Assembly: GCA_020025715.1 (NCBI GenBank)
Contig: JAHHRQ010000056.1
Coordinates: 1-12,694, forward strand
From: Oscillospiraceae bacterium
Lineage (GTDB): Bacteria > Bacillota > Clostridia > Oscillospirales > Oscillospiraceae
Reading direction: 5' to 3'
DNA: 12,694 bases
This document shows, one piece after another, positions 5,578-12,694 of this stretch (positions are counted from its first letter, which is position 1; each line of letters starts with the position of its first letter). A program made the position numbers and the translations under genes. The notes under the pieces were generated by a model, which saw nothing but the letters and a program-made list of their open reading frames with translations, had not been told where the DNA came from and made no database searches.

Positions 5578-8500
5578 TTACTCCTCTATTGTTTTCTGAG
5601 CGCTTTCAAGGTCAAGTTCAATAACAGTTGAAACGCCCTTTTCCTGCATAGTAACGCCATAGAGCATATCTGCTTCTTCCATAGTGCCGCGGCGGTGGGT
5701 AATAACAAGGAACTGGGTCTTGTCGGACATACGCCGCATGTATTCCGCATAACGGTTAACATTTGCCTCGTCCAGTGCAGCCTCAATCTCATCCATAACA
5801 CAGAAGGGAGTGGGGCGCACCTTTAAGATTGCAAAATACAGTGCGATTGCCACAAAGGCCATTTCGCCGCCGGAAAGAAGGCTGATATTTGAAAGTGACT
5901 TTCCGGGGGGCTGAACCTTAATTTCAATGCCGCAGTCCAGAACGTTATTTTCATCTTCAAGCACAAGTGCCGCCTTGCCGCCTCCGAAAAGTTCGAGGAA
6001 GGTCTGGCGGAAGCACTGGTCAATCTCCTTGAAGCGCTCGGTAAACACCTGCTCCATTTCGCTTGTTATATCGGAGATTATATCCAAAAGTTCCTTTTTG
6101 GCATTCTCAACGTCGTCCCTCTGCTCAGTAAGAAATTCATAGCGCTCATTTACTCGCTGGAATTCCTCTATTGCGCCCAGGTTCGGAGTGCCGAGAGAGT
6201 TAACCTCTCTTCTCAGGTCGCCTATATGCTTTGCTGCCTTCTGTATATTATCTATGGGCTCTCTTAAAGCCTCTGCTGCTGTATGGCTCAGTTCATAGTT
6301 GTCCCAGAGCTTATCCAGAAGCTGCTTTTCTTCCATTTCGGAGGCAAGCTTCTTCTGCTCAATTCTGGCACACATACGCTCCATATCCAGAATATCTGCG
6401 TTTCTGGACTGGGCGTCCTTTTCAGTCTTTCCTCTGCGGCCTTCAAGTTCCAAACGGCTGCGGCTGATTTCCGCGATTTCGTCCTTTATCTTTGCCACTC
6501 TCTCGTTTATGCCTGCGAGTCTGTTTTCCTCTTCGGAAAGTCTGTTTTTAAAGCTCTCTATCTGATTGTCAGCCGCCTCAACTGCTTTTCTTCTGCTCTC
6601 GCTGTCACCTGACAGACCGCTGAGCAGGGCGTTGAGCTGGCGGAGGGAATTTTCTGTTGTTTTCTTTTCAGCTTCAAAGGAAGAACTCTTGCTCTTTAAT
6701 TCTGCTCCGTCCTCCATTGCCATGTCAAGCTGATATTTTATAGCTGCAAGACCGCTCTTTGCTTTATTAAGCTCGTCAGCGCAGCGCTTTTCATCTTCTT
6801 CTACTCTTACTCTCTTCTTTTTAAGCTTCTGAAGCTCATTTGCTCTTGAAAGGACACCGCTTGTCTTTGCAGTGCTGCCGCCGGTCATGGAGCCGTCGGC
6901 GTTCATGAGCTGTCCGTCAAGGGTAACTATTCTCAGTCTGTTGCCGTTTGCCCGGGAAATACGGATAGCATCGGACAGGGTTTCGGCAACAATGGTTCTG
7001 CCTAAAAGGTTTGCAAATATGCCGGTATACTGAGGCTCGAATGTTACAAGGTTCATTGCAAGACCCACGAAGCCCGGATCTTTATCGGGAAGATTTTTAA
7101 GGCACTCCCCTCTTATAACATCCATAGGCATAAAGGTGGCTCGTCCGCAGTCACGGCGTTTTAACATCTCAATGGCGGCTTTACCGTCATTCTGGCAGTC
7201 AACCACAATTTTCTGAGCTGATGCGCCCAGAGCGGTTTCGATTGCAAGGGCACATTCCTCATTTGCTCTCAAAAGGTTTGCAACCGGGCCGTGTACACCA
7301 CGGAGGTTTCCGTGCTCTGCCTCACGCATAACCACTTTAACGGCCTTTGAGTAGCCCTCATAATCCTTTTCCATTTCCTGAAGCATGTTTATTCTGGAAT
7401 CCATGCTTCGTCCCTCAATCTGGAGGGAGGTGGCCTTATCGGTTAAATTCTTTAAAATCTCCTCGCGGCTGCCCATTTTCATTTTGCAGCCCTGAAGAAT
7501 ATTGTCGTTTTCTTTTGCCAGTTCAGCCAGCTTTGCAAGCTCCGCATCGGCACTCTCAATCTGCTTTTCGCCCTGTGCAATGCTCTTTTTAATTTCAAGA
7601 ACACGATTTTCCTGCTCGGCTATATCGGTGAGCATACGCTCTTTATTTTTAATATTGCTCTCAATATTGGCTTTTATAACTGCGGCCTTTGCCTCACATT
7701 CGGAAGCCTCCGCCTCAGTTCTGGAAAGACGCTCTCTTGCCTGCTCGCTCTCCACATCCTTGCGGCGCATACGCTCGCTTATACTGTCGGATGAAGCGTA
7801 CAGGGCGTTCAGTTCTTCTTTGGCTTTTTCAAGGCTGAGCTTTGCCTGATCGTACTCCTGATTTACGCTCTCTGCCTGATTGCGGAGCTTTTCAAGGCTT
7901 TCCATCCAGAGGGAAACTTCCTTAACTTTAAGCTCATCTCTCAAGCCAAGATAACGCTTTGCAATTTCGGACTGCTTTTTAAGGGGTCCTACCTGCATTT
8001 CCAGTTCTTCAATCTTATCGTTTACACGGAGCAGATTGTCCTCTGTGCGCTCCAGCTTGCGCTCCGCCTCTTCTTTTCTGTAACGGAAACGGGAAATTCC
8101 GGCGGCCTCCTCAAAGACCTCGCGCCGGTCGGTGCTTTTGTTGGAAACAATATCCGCAATTTTGCCCTGACCGATAATGGAATAACCGTCTCTGCCAAGG
8201 CCGGTGTCCATAAGCAGATTGTTAATATCCTTAAGTCTGACAGATTCACGGTTTATATAATATTCGCTGTCTCCGCTGCGGTAGTAGCGGCGGGTAAGCA
8301 TGATCTCGCTGCTGTCATAATCGAAAATATGTGCGGAGTTATCGATAATAAGAGACACCTGAGCATAGCCCATAGCCCCTCTTTTTTCAGTACCGCCGAA
8401 AATGACATCCTCCATTTTAGCGCCTCGAAGCGCCTTGGAACGCTGCTCGCCCATGACCCAGAGAATGGCATCGGAAATATTAGACTTTCCCGAGCCATTG

Positions 8501-8595
8501 GGGCCGACGATGGCGGTTATATCTTTTTCAAATGTAAGTCGGGTCTTATCTGCAAAGCTTTTAAAACCCTGAATTTCCAAAGCCTTTAAGTACAA
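5578..8595 (-). CDS. smc: Chromosome segregation protein Smc, with short coiled-coil arms
   Basis: This is the ATPase core of bacterial condensin, which loads on DNA with ScpA/ScpB and organises the chromosome. The N-terminal head begins MYLKALEIQGFKSFADKT, with Walker A GPNGSGKSN (31-39) and QGKIADIV...FEEAAGISRFRYR (143-173). An N-terminal coiled coil spans about 170-412. The hinge runs about 413-575 (GVHGPVANLL 433-442, GSMTGGS 568-574). The C-terminal coil spans about 580-815, followed by the C-terminal head: signature LSGGE (907-911), Walker B CVMDE (932-936) and D-loop LDEAN (941-945). All ATPase motifs are intact. At 1005 aa it is well below the roughly 1150-1200 aa usual for bacterial Smc, and the missing length falls in both arms. 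The start is TTG, chosen because the protein then begins exactly as family members do and GAGG (8604-8607) lies 8 nt upstream. Confidence 0.97.
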   Translation of the reverse strand: MYLKALEIQGFKSFADKTRLTFEKDITAIVGPNGSGKSNISDAILWVMGEQRSKALRGAKMEDVIFGGTEKRGAMGYAQVSLIIDNSAHIFDYDSSEIMLTRRYYRSGDSEYYINRESVRLKDINNLLMDTGLGRDGYSIIGQGKIADIVSNKSTDRREVFEEAAGISRFRYRKEEAERKLERTEDNLLRVNDKIEELEMQVGPLKKQSEIAKRYLGLRDELKVKEVSLWMESLEKLRNQAESVNQEYDQAKLSLEKAKEELNALYASSDSISERMRRKDVESEQARERLSRTEAEASECEAKAAVIKANIESNIKNKERMLTDIAEQENRVLEIKKSIAQGEKQIESADAELAKLAELAKENDNILQGCKMKMGSREEILKNLTDKATSLQIEGRSMDSRINMLQEMEKDYEGYSKAVKVVMREAEHGNLRGVHGPVANLLRANEECALAIETALGASAQKIVVDCQNDGKAAIEMLKRRDCGRATFMPMDVIRGECLKNLPDKDPGFVGLAMNLVTFEPQYTGIFANLLGRTIVAETLSDAIRISRANGNRLRIVTLDGQLMNADGSMTGGSTAKTSGVLSRANELQKLKKKRVRVEEDEKRCADELNKAKSGLAAIKYQLDMAMEDGAELKSKSSSFEAEKKTTENSLRQLNALLSGLSGDSESRRKAVEAADNQIESFKNRLSEEENRLAGINERVAKIKDEIAEISRSRLELEGRRGKTEKDAQSRNADILDMERMCARIEQKKLASEMEEKQLLDKLWDNYELSHTAAEALREPIDNIQKAAKHIGDLRREVNSLGTPNLGAIEEFQRVNERYEFLTEQRDDVENAKKELLDIISDITSEMEQVFTERFKEIDQCFRQTFLELFGGGKAALVLEDENNVLDCGIEIKVQPPGKSLSNISLLSGGEMAFVAIALYFAILKVRPTPFCVMDEIEAALDEANVNRYAEYMRRMSDKTQFLVITHRRGTMEEADMLYGVTMQEKGVSTVIELDLESAQKTIEE

Positions 8596-8617
8596 GTGAA
8601 TAACCTCAATTATAAAT

Positions 8618-8625
8618 AGTTAACT
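8618..8625. repeat. AGTTAACT palindrome near the predicted smc transcription start
   Basis: This perfect 8-bp palindrome overlaps the predicted +1 region (about 8624) of the smc promoter, between the -10 box and the GAGG ribosome-binding site. Its position would suit an operator, but an 8-bp AT-rich palindrome is expected by chance fairly often, so regulation is only a suggestion. Confidence 0.2.
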
Positions 8626-8630
8626 TAGGT

Positions 8631-8659
8631 ATTATATTGCATTTACGCTGATTTTTCAA
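8631..8659 (-). promoter_or_regulatory. Probable internal sigma-A promoter for smc-ftsY and downstream genes
   Basis: The minus strand carries TTGAAA (8654-8659), a 17-nt spacer and a perfect TATAAT (8631-8636). The -35 box differs from consensus at one position. The -35 box lies within the last codons of the radical SAM gene and the -10 box in the 47-nt gap before smc. Transcription should start near 8624, giving a leader of about 30 nt. It would allow smc and the following genes to be expressed without the trmFO-plsX-rnc part. Confidence 0.7.
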
Positions 8660-9665
8660 CGGAAATAATTAAAATTTCTTCGTCATTTACCTCTGCGGGG
8701 CGAATTTTAAGCTCTTTTAATGAAAATTCCCTGCACAGAGTTTCGATATTCTGTCTATGCTGACCTGTCATCTGGGAAACTTTTGATTTATTAACCCCTA
8801 AAATCACCTTACTGCCGGCATCAACGCCATTCAAAAGCTCTCTTGCCTTATTGAGCATTATGCGGCTTTTCACAAGCTCACCAAGTGCCGGATGATAAGC
8901 GCCGCCCACGGCATCGCCGCCGGAGAGGTCATCGGTGGGGTTAAGGCCCAGTCTAATAATCGGAATGTTTGCAGCATTAAACATAGGTACGATTTTGGAG
9001 CATATCTCCACCGCATCCTCAACGCTGTGTTCTTTGTATCTTCCTGCCTTCCACAAATTGAAAAGGGCTGTATCCTTTACAATTACCGTTGGGTAAACTC
9101 TAACTCCGTCGGGTTTAAGCTCAATAATTTTTCTCACTGTTTCAAGACAGCTCTCTTCGCTGTCTCCGGGAAGGCCGGTCATCATCTGCAAAATAAGCTT
9201 AAAGCCCCATTCCTTTATAAGCTTTGAAGCATCCACAACGTCCTGCGCCGTATGGCCTCTGCCGGAAAGCAGAAGCACCTTTTCGTTAAGTGACTGAGCG
9301 CCCAGCTCTATTGTCTCAACGCCGTAGCTTTTAAGTCTTGTTAAAACAGCGCCGTCAATGGCGTCGGGGCGGGTGGAAAGGCGGATAGAATGGATAATTC
9401 CCTTATCCATATACTCTTTTCCTACCCCCAGCATACTCTCCTGATCTGCAACGGGAATAGCTGTAAAGCTGCCCCCATAAAACGCCAGTTGCCGCTTTGC
9501 CCCATTACAGGGCAAGGCGGCCGCTTTCTCTATCGCTTCTCGCACATCTTCTGCGGCAGCAGGGCGCTGAGCGCCGGAGATGTGCCGCTGATTGCAGAAA
9601 ACGCAGTCATTGGGACATCCCAGATGTGGTACAAAAACAGGTATGATATTCTCTCTGGCGCTCAT
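8643..9665 (-). CDS. Elp3-like radical SAM protein without acetyltransferase domain
   Basis: This is a 340-aa radical SAM enzyme. Cys17, Cys21 and Cys24 form the CX3CX2C site for the 4Fe-4S cluster (CPNDCVFC). Further radical SAM features are FYGGSF (63-68), a segment with RLSTRPDAID, ELGAQSLNEKVLLLSGRGHT and LILQMMTGLPGD, which match the Elp3/COG1243-type TIM barrel closely. A C-terminal module follows (HPALGELVKSRIMLNKA). The GNAT acetyltransferase domain of true Elp3 is absent, so wobble-uridine modification cannot simply be assumed. The substrate is unknown. The ATG at 9665 overlaps the rnc stop (ATGA), with GGAGGG 9 nt upstream inside rnc. Genes of this type often sit between rnc and smc in Clostridia, which suggests a conserved link to RNA processing, but that remains an inference. 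Confidence 0.9.
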   Translation of the reverse strand: MSARENIIPVFVPHLGCPNDCVFCNQRHISGAQRPAAAEDVREAIEKAAALPCNGAKRQLAFYGGSFTAIPVADQESMLGVGKEYMDKGIIHSIRLSTRPDAIDGAVLTRLKSYGVETIELGAQSLNEKVLLLSGRGHTAQDVVDASKLIKEWGFKLILQMMTGLPGDSEESCLETVRKIIELKPDGVRVYPTVIVKDTALFNLWKAGRYKEHSVEDAVEICSKIVPMFNAANIPIIRLGLNPTDDLSGGDAVGGAYHPALGELVKSRIMLNKARELLNGVDAGSKVILGVNKSKVSQMTGQHRQNIETLCREFSLKELKIRPAEVNDEEILIISVEKSA

Positions 9666-10339
9666 TTTCTCAGACCCTCCAAAGCCTTCATTGCAGCCAT
9701 CTGCTCGGCTTCTTTTTTGGTTCTGCCGCTGCCCTCTCCGGCGGGAACGCCGTTAATGCTGACGCGGAAGGAGAAGGTCTTGTTATGGTCAGGCCCGGTT
9801 TCCGAGATAAGCTCATAGCTTATGCGCTGGTCGTGCTTTTTCTGCACAAGCTCCTGAAGCTCAGTCTTATAGTCACCTGTGCGGTGGGTTGCGCTGATTT
9901 CGGCACCGTCCAGAATGTTTTTCATAATAAAGCTCTTTGCCTGTTCATAGCCGCTGTCAATATACATAGCGGCTATAATGGATTCAACCATATCTGCAAG
10001 GATAGACGGCCGCTCACGTCCGCCGCTCTTTTCCTCGCCTTTTCCCAGCAGCATATATTCCCCAAGTCCCAGTGCAAGAGCAGTTTTGTGAAGGCTGCCC
10101 TCACATACAAGCTCTGCTCTCAGTCTTGTCATGCTGCCCTCAGGCAGTGCGGGCTTATAGTTATAAAGAAATTCCGCAGTCACAAGCTCCAGCACGGAGT
10201 CGCCCAGAAACTCAAGCCGCTCATAGCACTTGCAGTTTTCATCGTGCTTTTCGTTTGCGTATGAGCTGTGGGTAAGGGCTGTACGCAGGAGATTTTCATT
10301 TTTAAATTTGTATCCTATTTTCTTTTGAAGCTCTTCCAT
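9662..10339 (-). CDS. rnc: Ribonuclease III
   Basis: This is a double-strand-specific endoribonuclease that processes rRNA precursors and structured mRNAs. The 225 aa have the standard two domains. The catalytic domain (about 1-148) carries the signature ERLEFLGDSVLE (40-51) with Glu43 and Asp47, and the second acidic pair in ILADMVESIIAA (113-124), Asp116 and Glu119. The dsRNA-binding domain (about 153-225) shows DYKTELQELVQKK (156-168) and GEGSGRTKKEAEQMAA (201-216). All catalytic residues are present and the length is typical. The ATG at 10339 lies 2 nt after the plsX stop; its ribosome-binding site inside plsX is weak (GGTCGGG), so translation probably depends on coupling to plsX. Confidence 0.97.
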   Translation of the reverse strand: MEELQKKIGYKFKNENLLRTALTHSSYANEKHDENCKCYERLEFLGDSVLELVTAEFLYNYKPALPEGSMTRLRAELVCEGSLHKTALALGLGEYMLLGKGEEKSGGRERPSILADMVESIIAAMYIDSGYEQAKSFIMKNILDGAEISATHRTGDYKTELQELVQKKHDQRISYELISETGPDHNKTFSFRVSINGVPAGEGSGRTKKEAEQMAAMKALEGLRK

Positions 10340-10341
10340 TT

Positions 10342-11361
10342 TTATATTTTCCCGACCTTCATATTGTCGATATTTTCTTCAATATCTTTGATTATATTGC
10401 ATTCAACAAAAGCTTTTGCCTGTCTCACAGCGGCGAAAATGCAGGCTGCATTGGATGAGCCGTGAGCCTTTATTACAGGCTTTGAAATACCGAGAAGTGC
10501 AGTTCCGCCCACTTCGTTTACGTCCATGGACTTCTTCATTATGCCTAAATCCTTTTTAAGTACGGCTGCTGCAAGCTTATTCTTGACATTCTTGAAGAAC
10601 ACGCCTTTAAGCTGAGTCATTATGTACTTTATAACGCCCTCGGTGGTCTTCAGCAGAACATTACCGGTAAATCCGTCACTTACGATAACATCATAGTTTC
10701 CGGAAAATACGCCTGTTCCCTCGGCATTGCCCACAAAATTGATTTTTCCTTCCTCGTGGGCTTTTTTAAGCAGGGCAAAGGTCTCCTGACGAAGTTCGCC
10801 GCCCTTGGTGTCCTCGGTGCCGATATTTAAAAGACCGATTCTGGGGTTTTCGCAGCCCATCATCTTTTTGGCGTAAAAGCTGCCCATGTAGGCAAACTGC
10901 AAAAGATACTCAGCAGTGCAGGTATCGTTTGCGCCGCAGTCAATGAGCATAACTCCGTGCTCACCCGCAGGAAGTACGGGAGAGAGTGCGGGACGGCGGA
11001 TGCCCTTAATGCGCTGGACAATAAAGGTTGCGCCGGTTACCAGAGCGCCGGTGCTGCCGGCGGAAACCACAGCGTCACCCTCGCCGTCTTTAAGCATGTT
11101 AAGTGCAACAGCCATGGAAGATTCACTCTTCTTTTTCTTATCGCGCACAATGCACACAGGGTTATCGTCCATTGCAACCACTTCTCTTGCATCCACAACA
11201 GGAATGTCGCTGCAGCTTTCATTTTTAAGGCAGGCTTCAACATCTTCCTTGCGGCCTACCAGAACTATATCAACGCCCAGCTCACGTTTTGCCTTTACAG
11301 CACCTTTAACAATTTCTTCCGGTGCATTATCTCCGCCCATGGCGTCAATTATTATTTTCAC
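10342..11361 (-). CDS. plsX: Phosphate acyltransferase PlsX
   Basis: PlsX is a peripheral membrane enzyme that converts acyl-ACP to acyl-phosphate, the donor for PlsY in phospholipid synthesis. The 339 aa match the family length. Landmarks are DAMGGDNAP (6-14), DDNPVCIVRDKKKKSESSM (65-83), VVSAGSTGAL (98-107), LNIGTEDTKGGELRQ (178-192), VGNAEGTGVFSGNYDVIVSDGFTGN (210-234) and GGTALLGISKPVIKAHGSS (285-303). The start is GTG: the protein then begins MKIIIDAMGG as expected, and GGGAGG (11371-11376) lies 9 nt upstream. The gene overlaps the end of trmFO by 17 nt, a sign of translational coupling. An acpP gene, which commonly follows plsX in Firmicutes, is absent; rnc follows after 2 nt. Confidence 0.97.
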   Translation of the reverse strand: MKIIIDAMGGDNAPEEIVKGAVKAKRELGVDIVLVGRKEDVEACLKNESCSDIPVVDAREVVAMDDNPVCIVRDKKKKSESSMAVALNMLKDGEGDAVVSAGSTGALVTGATFIVQRIKGIRRPALSPVLPAGEHGVMLIDCGANDTCTAEYLLQFAYMGSFYAKKMMGCENPRIGLLNIGTEDTKGGELRQETFALLKKAHEEGKINFVGNAEGTGVFSGNYDVIVSDGFTGNVLLKTTEGVIKYIMTQLKGVFFKNVKNKLAAAVLKKDLGIMKKSMDVNEVGGTALLGISKPVIKAHGSSNAACIFAAVRQAKAFVECNIIKDIEENIDNMKVGKI

Positions 11362-12670
11362 AGTTAAAAACCTCCCGCTCTAAAAGCTCGTCTATAATCT
11401 CAAGTGAGCGCCGGGAAATCTCGGCGTTTTTGTTTCTCTTGCCCTTCACTCTGTAACCGAGAGGGCTGATAATACCGAAATTTATATTCATGGGCTGGAA
11501 ATCGCCGACGCTGCCGCCGGATATATAGTTACCCAGCGCACCGATAGCTGTTTCCTGAGGAAAGTCCACAGAGGGCAGGCCCAAAATTTCCGCTGCCTTC
11601 TCTATTCCAACCAGCATGCCGGAAGCGGTAGATTCCACATAACCCTCAACTCCGGTCATCTGACCTGCAAAGCTGATTCGCAGGTCGGATTTAAGTCTGT
11701 AATACTTATCCAGGAGCTTGGGGCTGTTTAAATATGTATTTCTGTGCATTACTCCGTAGCGGAGAAATTCCGCATTTTTAAGGGCAGGTATCATGGTAAA
11801 TACCCGCTTCTGTTCACCCCATGTGAGATGAGTCTGGAAGCCCACCATATTGTAAATAGTTCCGTCTGCATTATCACGACGGAGCTGAACAACGGCGTAG
11901 CTTTCCTCCCCTGTTCTGGGGTCTTTAAGACCCACAGGCTTTAAGGGGCCGAAACGCAGAGTGTCAATGCCGCGTCTTGCCATAACCTCAACAGGCATAC
12001 ATGCCTCGAACACTCCTCCGTCATCAAAGCCGTGCACAGGTGCCTCCTTGGCATTTCTCAGCTCCTCAACAAAGCTGAGGTACTGCTCCTTATTCATAGG
12101 GCAGTTTACATAATCCGGTGTTCCCTTATCGTATCTGGATGCAAGATAGGCGCTTTCCATATCAACGCTTTCAATGCTGACTATGGGCGCAACTGCATCG
12201 TAGAAATGTAAAGGCGTTTCGGGGCAAAGCTCTGAAATTTTTTCTGCAATAGCGTCACTGCTCAGAGGGCCTGTTGCAATTACGACCTGTCCCTCCGGAA
12301 TTTCGGTTGCTTCTTCCCTTATAACCTCTATATTTTCGTGGTTTTCCAGCTTTTCGGTTATATATTTTGAAAAGCCCTCTCTGTCAACTGCCAGCGCACC
12401 GCCGGCAGCAACCTTGTTTATATCTGCGCTCTCCATAATAAGAGAACCCATGCGGCGCATTTCGGCCTTTAAAAGACCGACTGCATTTGTAAGCTCATCA
12501 CTTCTGAGAGAGTTTGAGCAGACAAGCTCTGCAAAGTATTCTGAAGTGTGAGCCGGGCTCTTATGCTCAGGCCGCATTTCATAAAGGCGAACCTTTATAC
12601 CTCTTTTTGCAAGCTGCCAGGCACATTCGCTGCCTGCAAGTCCCGCTCCCAATACGCTGACTGTTTCCAT
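11345..12670 (-). CDS. trmFO: Methylenetetrahydrofolate-tRNA-(uracil-5-)-methyltransferase TrmFO
   Basis: This FAD- and folate-dependent enzyme makes 5-methyluridine at position 54 of the tRNA T-loop. The 441 aa start METVSVLGAGLAGSECAWQL, an N-terminal dinucleotide-binding fold for FAD (GAGLAGSE, 8-15). Cys51 (in LVCSNSLRS) and Cys224 (in FEACMPVE) match the two functionally important cysteines of the Bacillus protein. Other landmarks are AAGGALAVDREGFS (88-101), a GPLKPVGLKDPRTG stretch (241-254), and GQMTGVEGYVESTASG in the C-terminal FAD-binding region. The length is typical (430-450). The ATG at 12670 has AAGGA 7 nt upstream. The last 17 nt overlap plsX. In Bacillus trmFO sits beside topA and xerC/codV, so the link to plsX is a different arrangement. 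Confidence 0.97.
   Translation of the reverse strand: METVSVLGAGLAGSECAWQLAKRGIKVRLYEMRPEHKSPAHTSEYFAELVCSNSLRSDELTNAVGLLKAEMRRMGSLIMESADINKVAAGGALAVDREGFSKYITEKLENHENIEVIREEATEIPEGQVVIATGPLSSDAIAEKISELCPETPLHFYDAVAPIVSIESVDMESAYLASRYDKGTPDYVNCPMNKEQYLSFVEELRNAKEAPVHGFDDGGVFEACMPVEVMARRGIDTLRFGPLKPVGLKDPRTGEESYAVVQLRRDNADGTIYNMVGFQTHLTWGEQKRVFTMIPALKNAEFLRYGVMHRNTYLNSPKLLDKYYRLKSDLRISFAGQMTGVEGYVESTASGMLVGIEKAAEILGLPSVDFPQETAIGALGNYISGGSVGDFQPMNINFGIISPLGYRVKGKRNKNAEISRRSLEIIDELLEREVFNCENNN
11371..11376 (-). promoter_or_regulatory. Ribosome-binding site supporting the GTG start of plsX
   Basis: The minus strand reads GGGAGG, 9 nt before the GTG at 11361, inside the coding end of trmFO. It supports the non-ATG start, which gives the conserved PlsX N-terminus. 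Confidence 0.75.
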
Positions 12671-12694
12671 ATATTATTCCTTATCTTCTGTTTT

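Noticed and set aside
7347..7849. Overlapping short plus-strand frames inside smc
   Set aside because: They are rich in Ser, Phe and Leu, as expected from the reverse complement of Glu/Lys/Arg-rich coiled-coil codons, and have no independent support.
5578..8595. Possibility that smc is a broken or frameshifted gene because it is short
   Set aside because: The frame is continuous and both heads, the hinge and every ATPase motif are intact; the missing length is in both arms.
9785..10264. Open plus-strand frames over nadD-yqeK, ftsY, the radical SAM gene, rnc and plsX
   Set aside because: These (for example 3068-3700, 4989-5324, 8892-9227, 9785-10264, 10957-11367) are in the same complementary codon register as the real genes and have the same codon-bias explanation. 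The minus-strand genes have clear families and ribosome-binding sites.
1..12694. Hidden mobile element, CRISPR array, defence system or biosynthetic cluster
   Set aside because: I found no direct repeats, transposase or integrase, tRNA, or accessory genes. All long gaps are under 110 nt and every gene belongs to a core cellular family.

Overview
This is a densely packed chromosomal housekeeping segment. All 11 genes lie on the minus strand, so transcription runs from the right end of the window to the left. Gene content, strong GGAGG-type Shine-Dalgarno sites, GTG and TTG starts, folate-dependent TrmFO, an FtsY without a long acidic domain and a Bacillus-like yhbY-nadD-yqeK-rsfS order all point to a Gram-positive Firmicute. 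Clostridia of the Ruminococcus/Oscillospiraceae type is my best guess; the family-level guess is inference only.

In transcription order the first block is trmFO (tRNA m5U54 methylation), plsX (phospholipid precursor synthesis), rnc (RNase III), an Elp3-like radical SAM gene, smc (chromosome condensation) and ftsY (SRP receptor). It resembles the widespread plsX-acpP-rnc-smc-ftsY cluster, but acpP is absent and trmFO is joined at the front. The second block is yhbY (ribosome-associated RNA-binding protein), a fused nadD-yqeK gene, rsfS (ribosome silencing factor) and leuS (leucyl-tRNA synthetase). Overlaps or short gaps link nearly all genes: a 17-nt overlap for trmFO/plsX, ATGA overlaps for rnc/radical SAM and yhbY/nadD, and gaps of 2 to 17 nt elsewhere. 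A long polycistronic transcript with translational coupling is therefore likely. Only three gaps are larger: 47 nt before smc, which contains a good sigma-A-type promoter; 49 nt before leuS, flanked by a hairpin at the rsfS stop; and 101 nt before rpsU.

The last gene, rpsU (ribosomal protein S21), has its own perfect-consensus promoter (TTGACA, 17 nt, TATAAT), a short leader with two small hairpins, a strong ribosome-binding site and an intrinsic terminator at the left edge.

There is no mobile element, CRISPR array, tRNA, rRNA, defence system or biosynthetic cluster here, and I found no new multi-gene system. The points most worth a second look are an unusually short Smc (1005 aa, both coiled-coil arms shortened), the NadD-YqeK fusion with an altered ATP-binding motif, the rpsU leader, and the missing acpP. 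No gap without a gene exceeds 300 bases.
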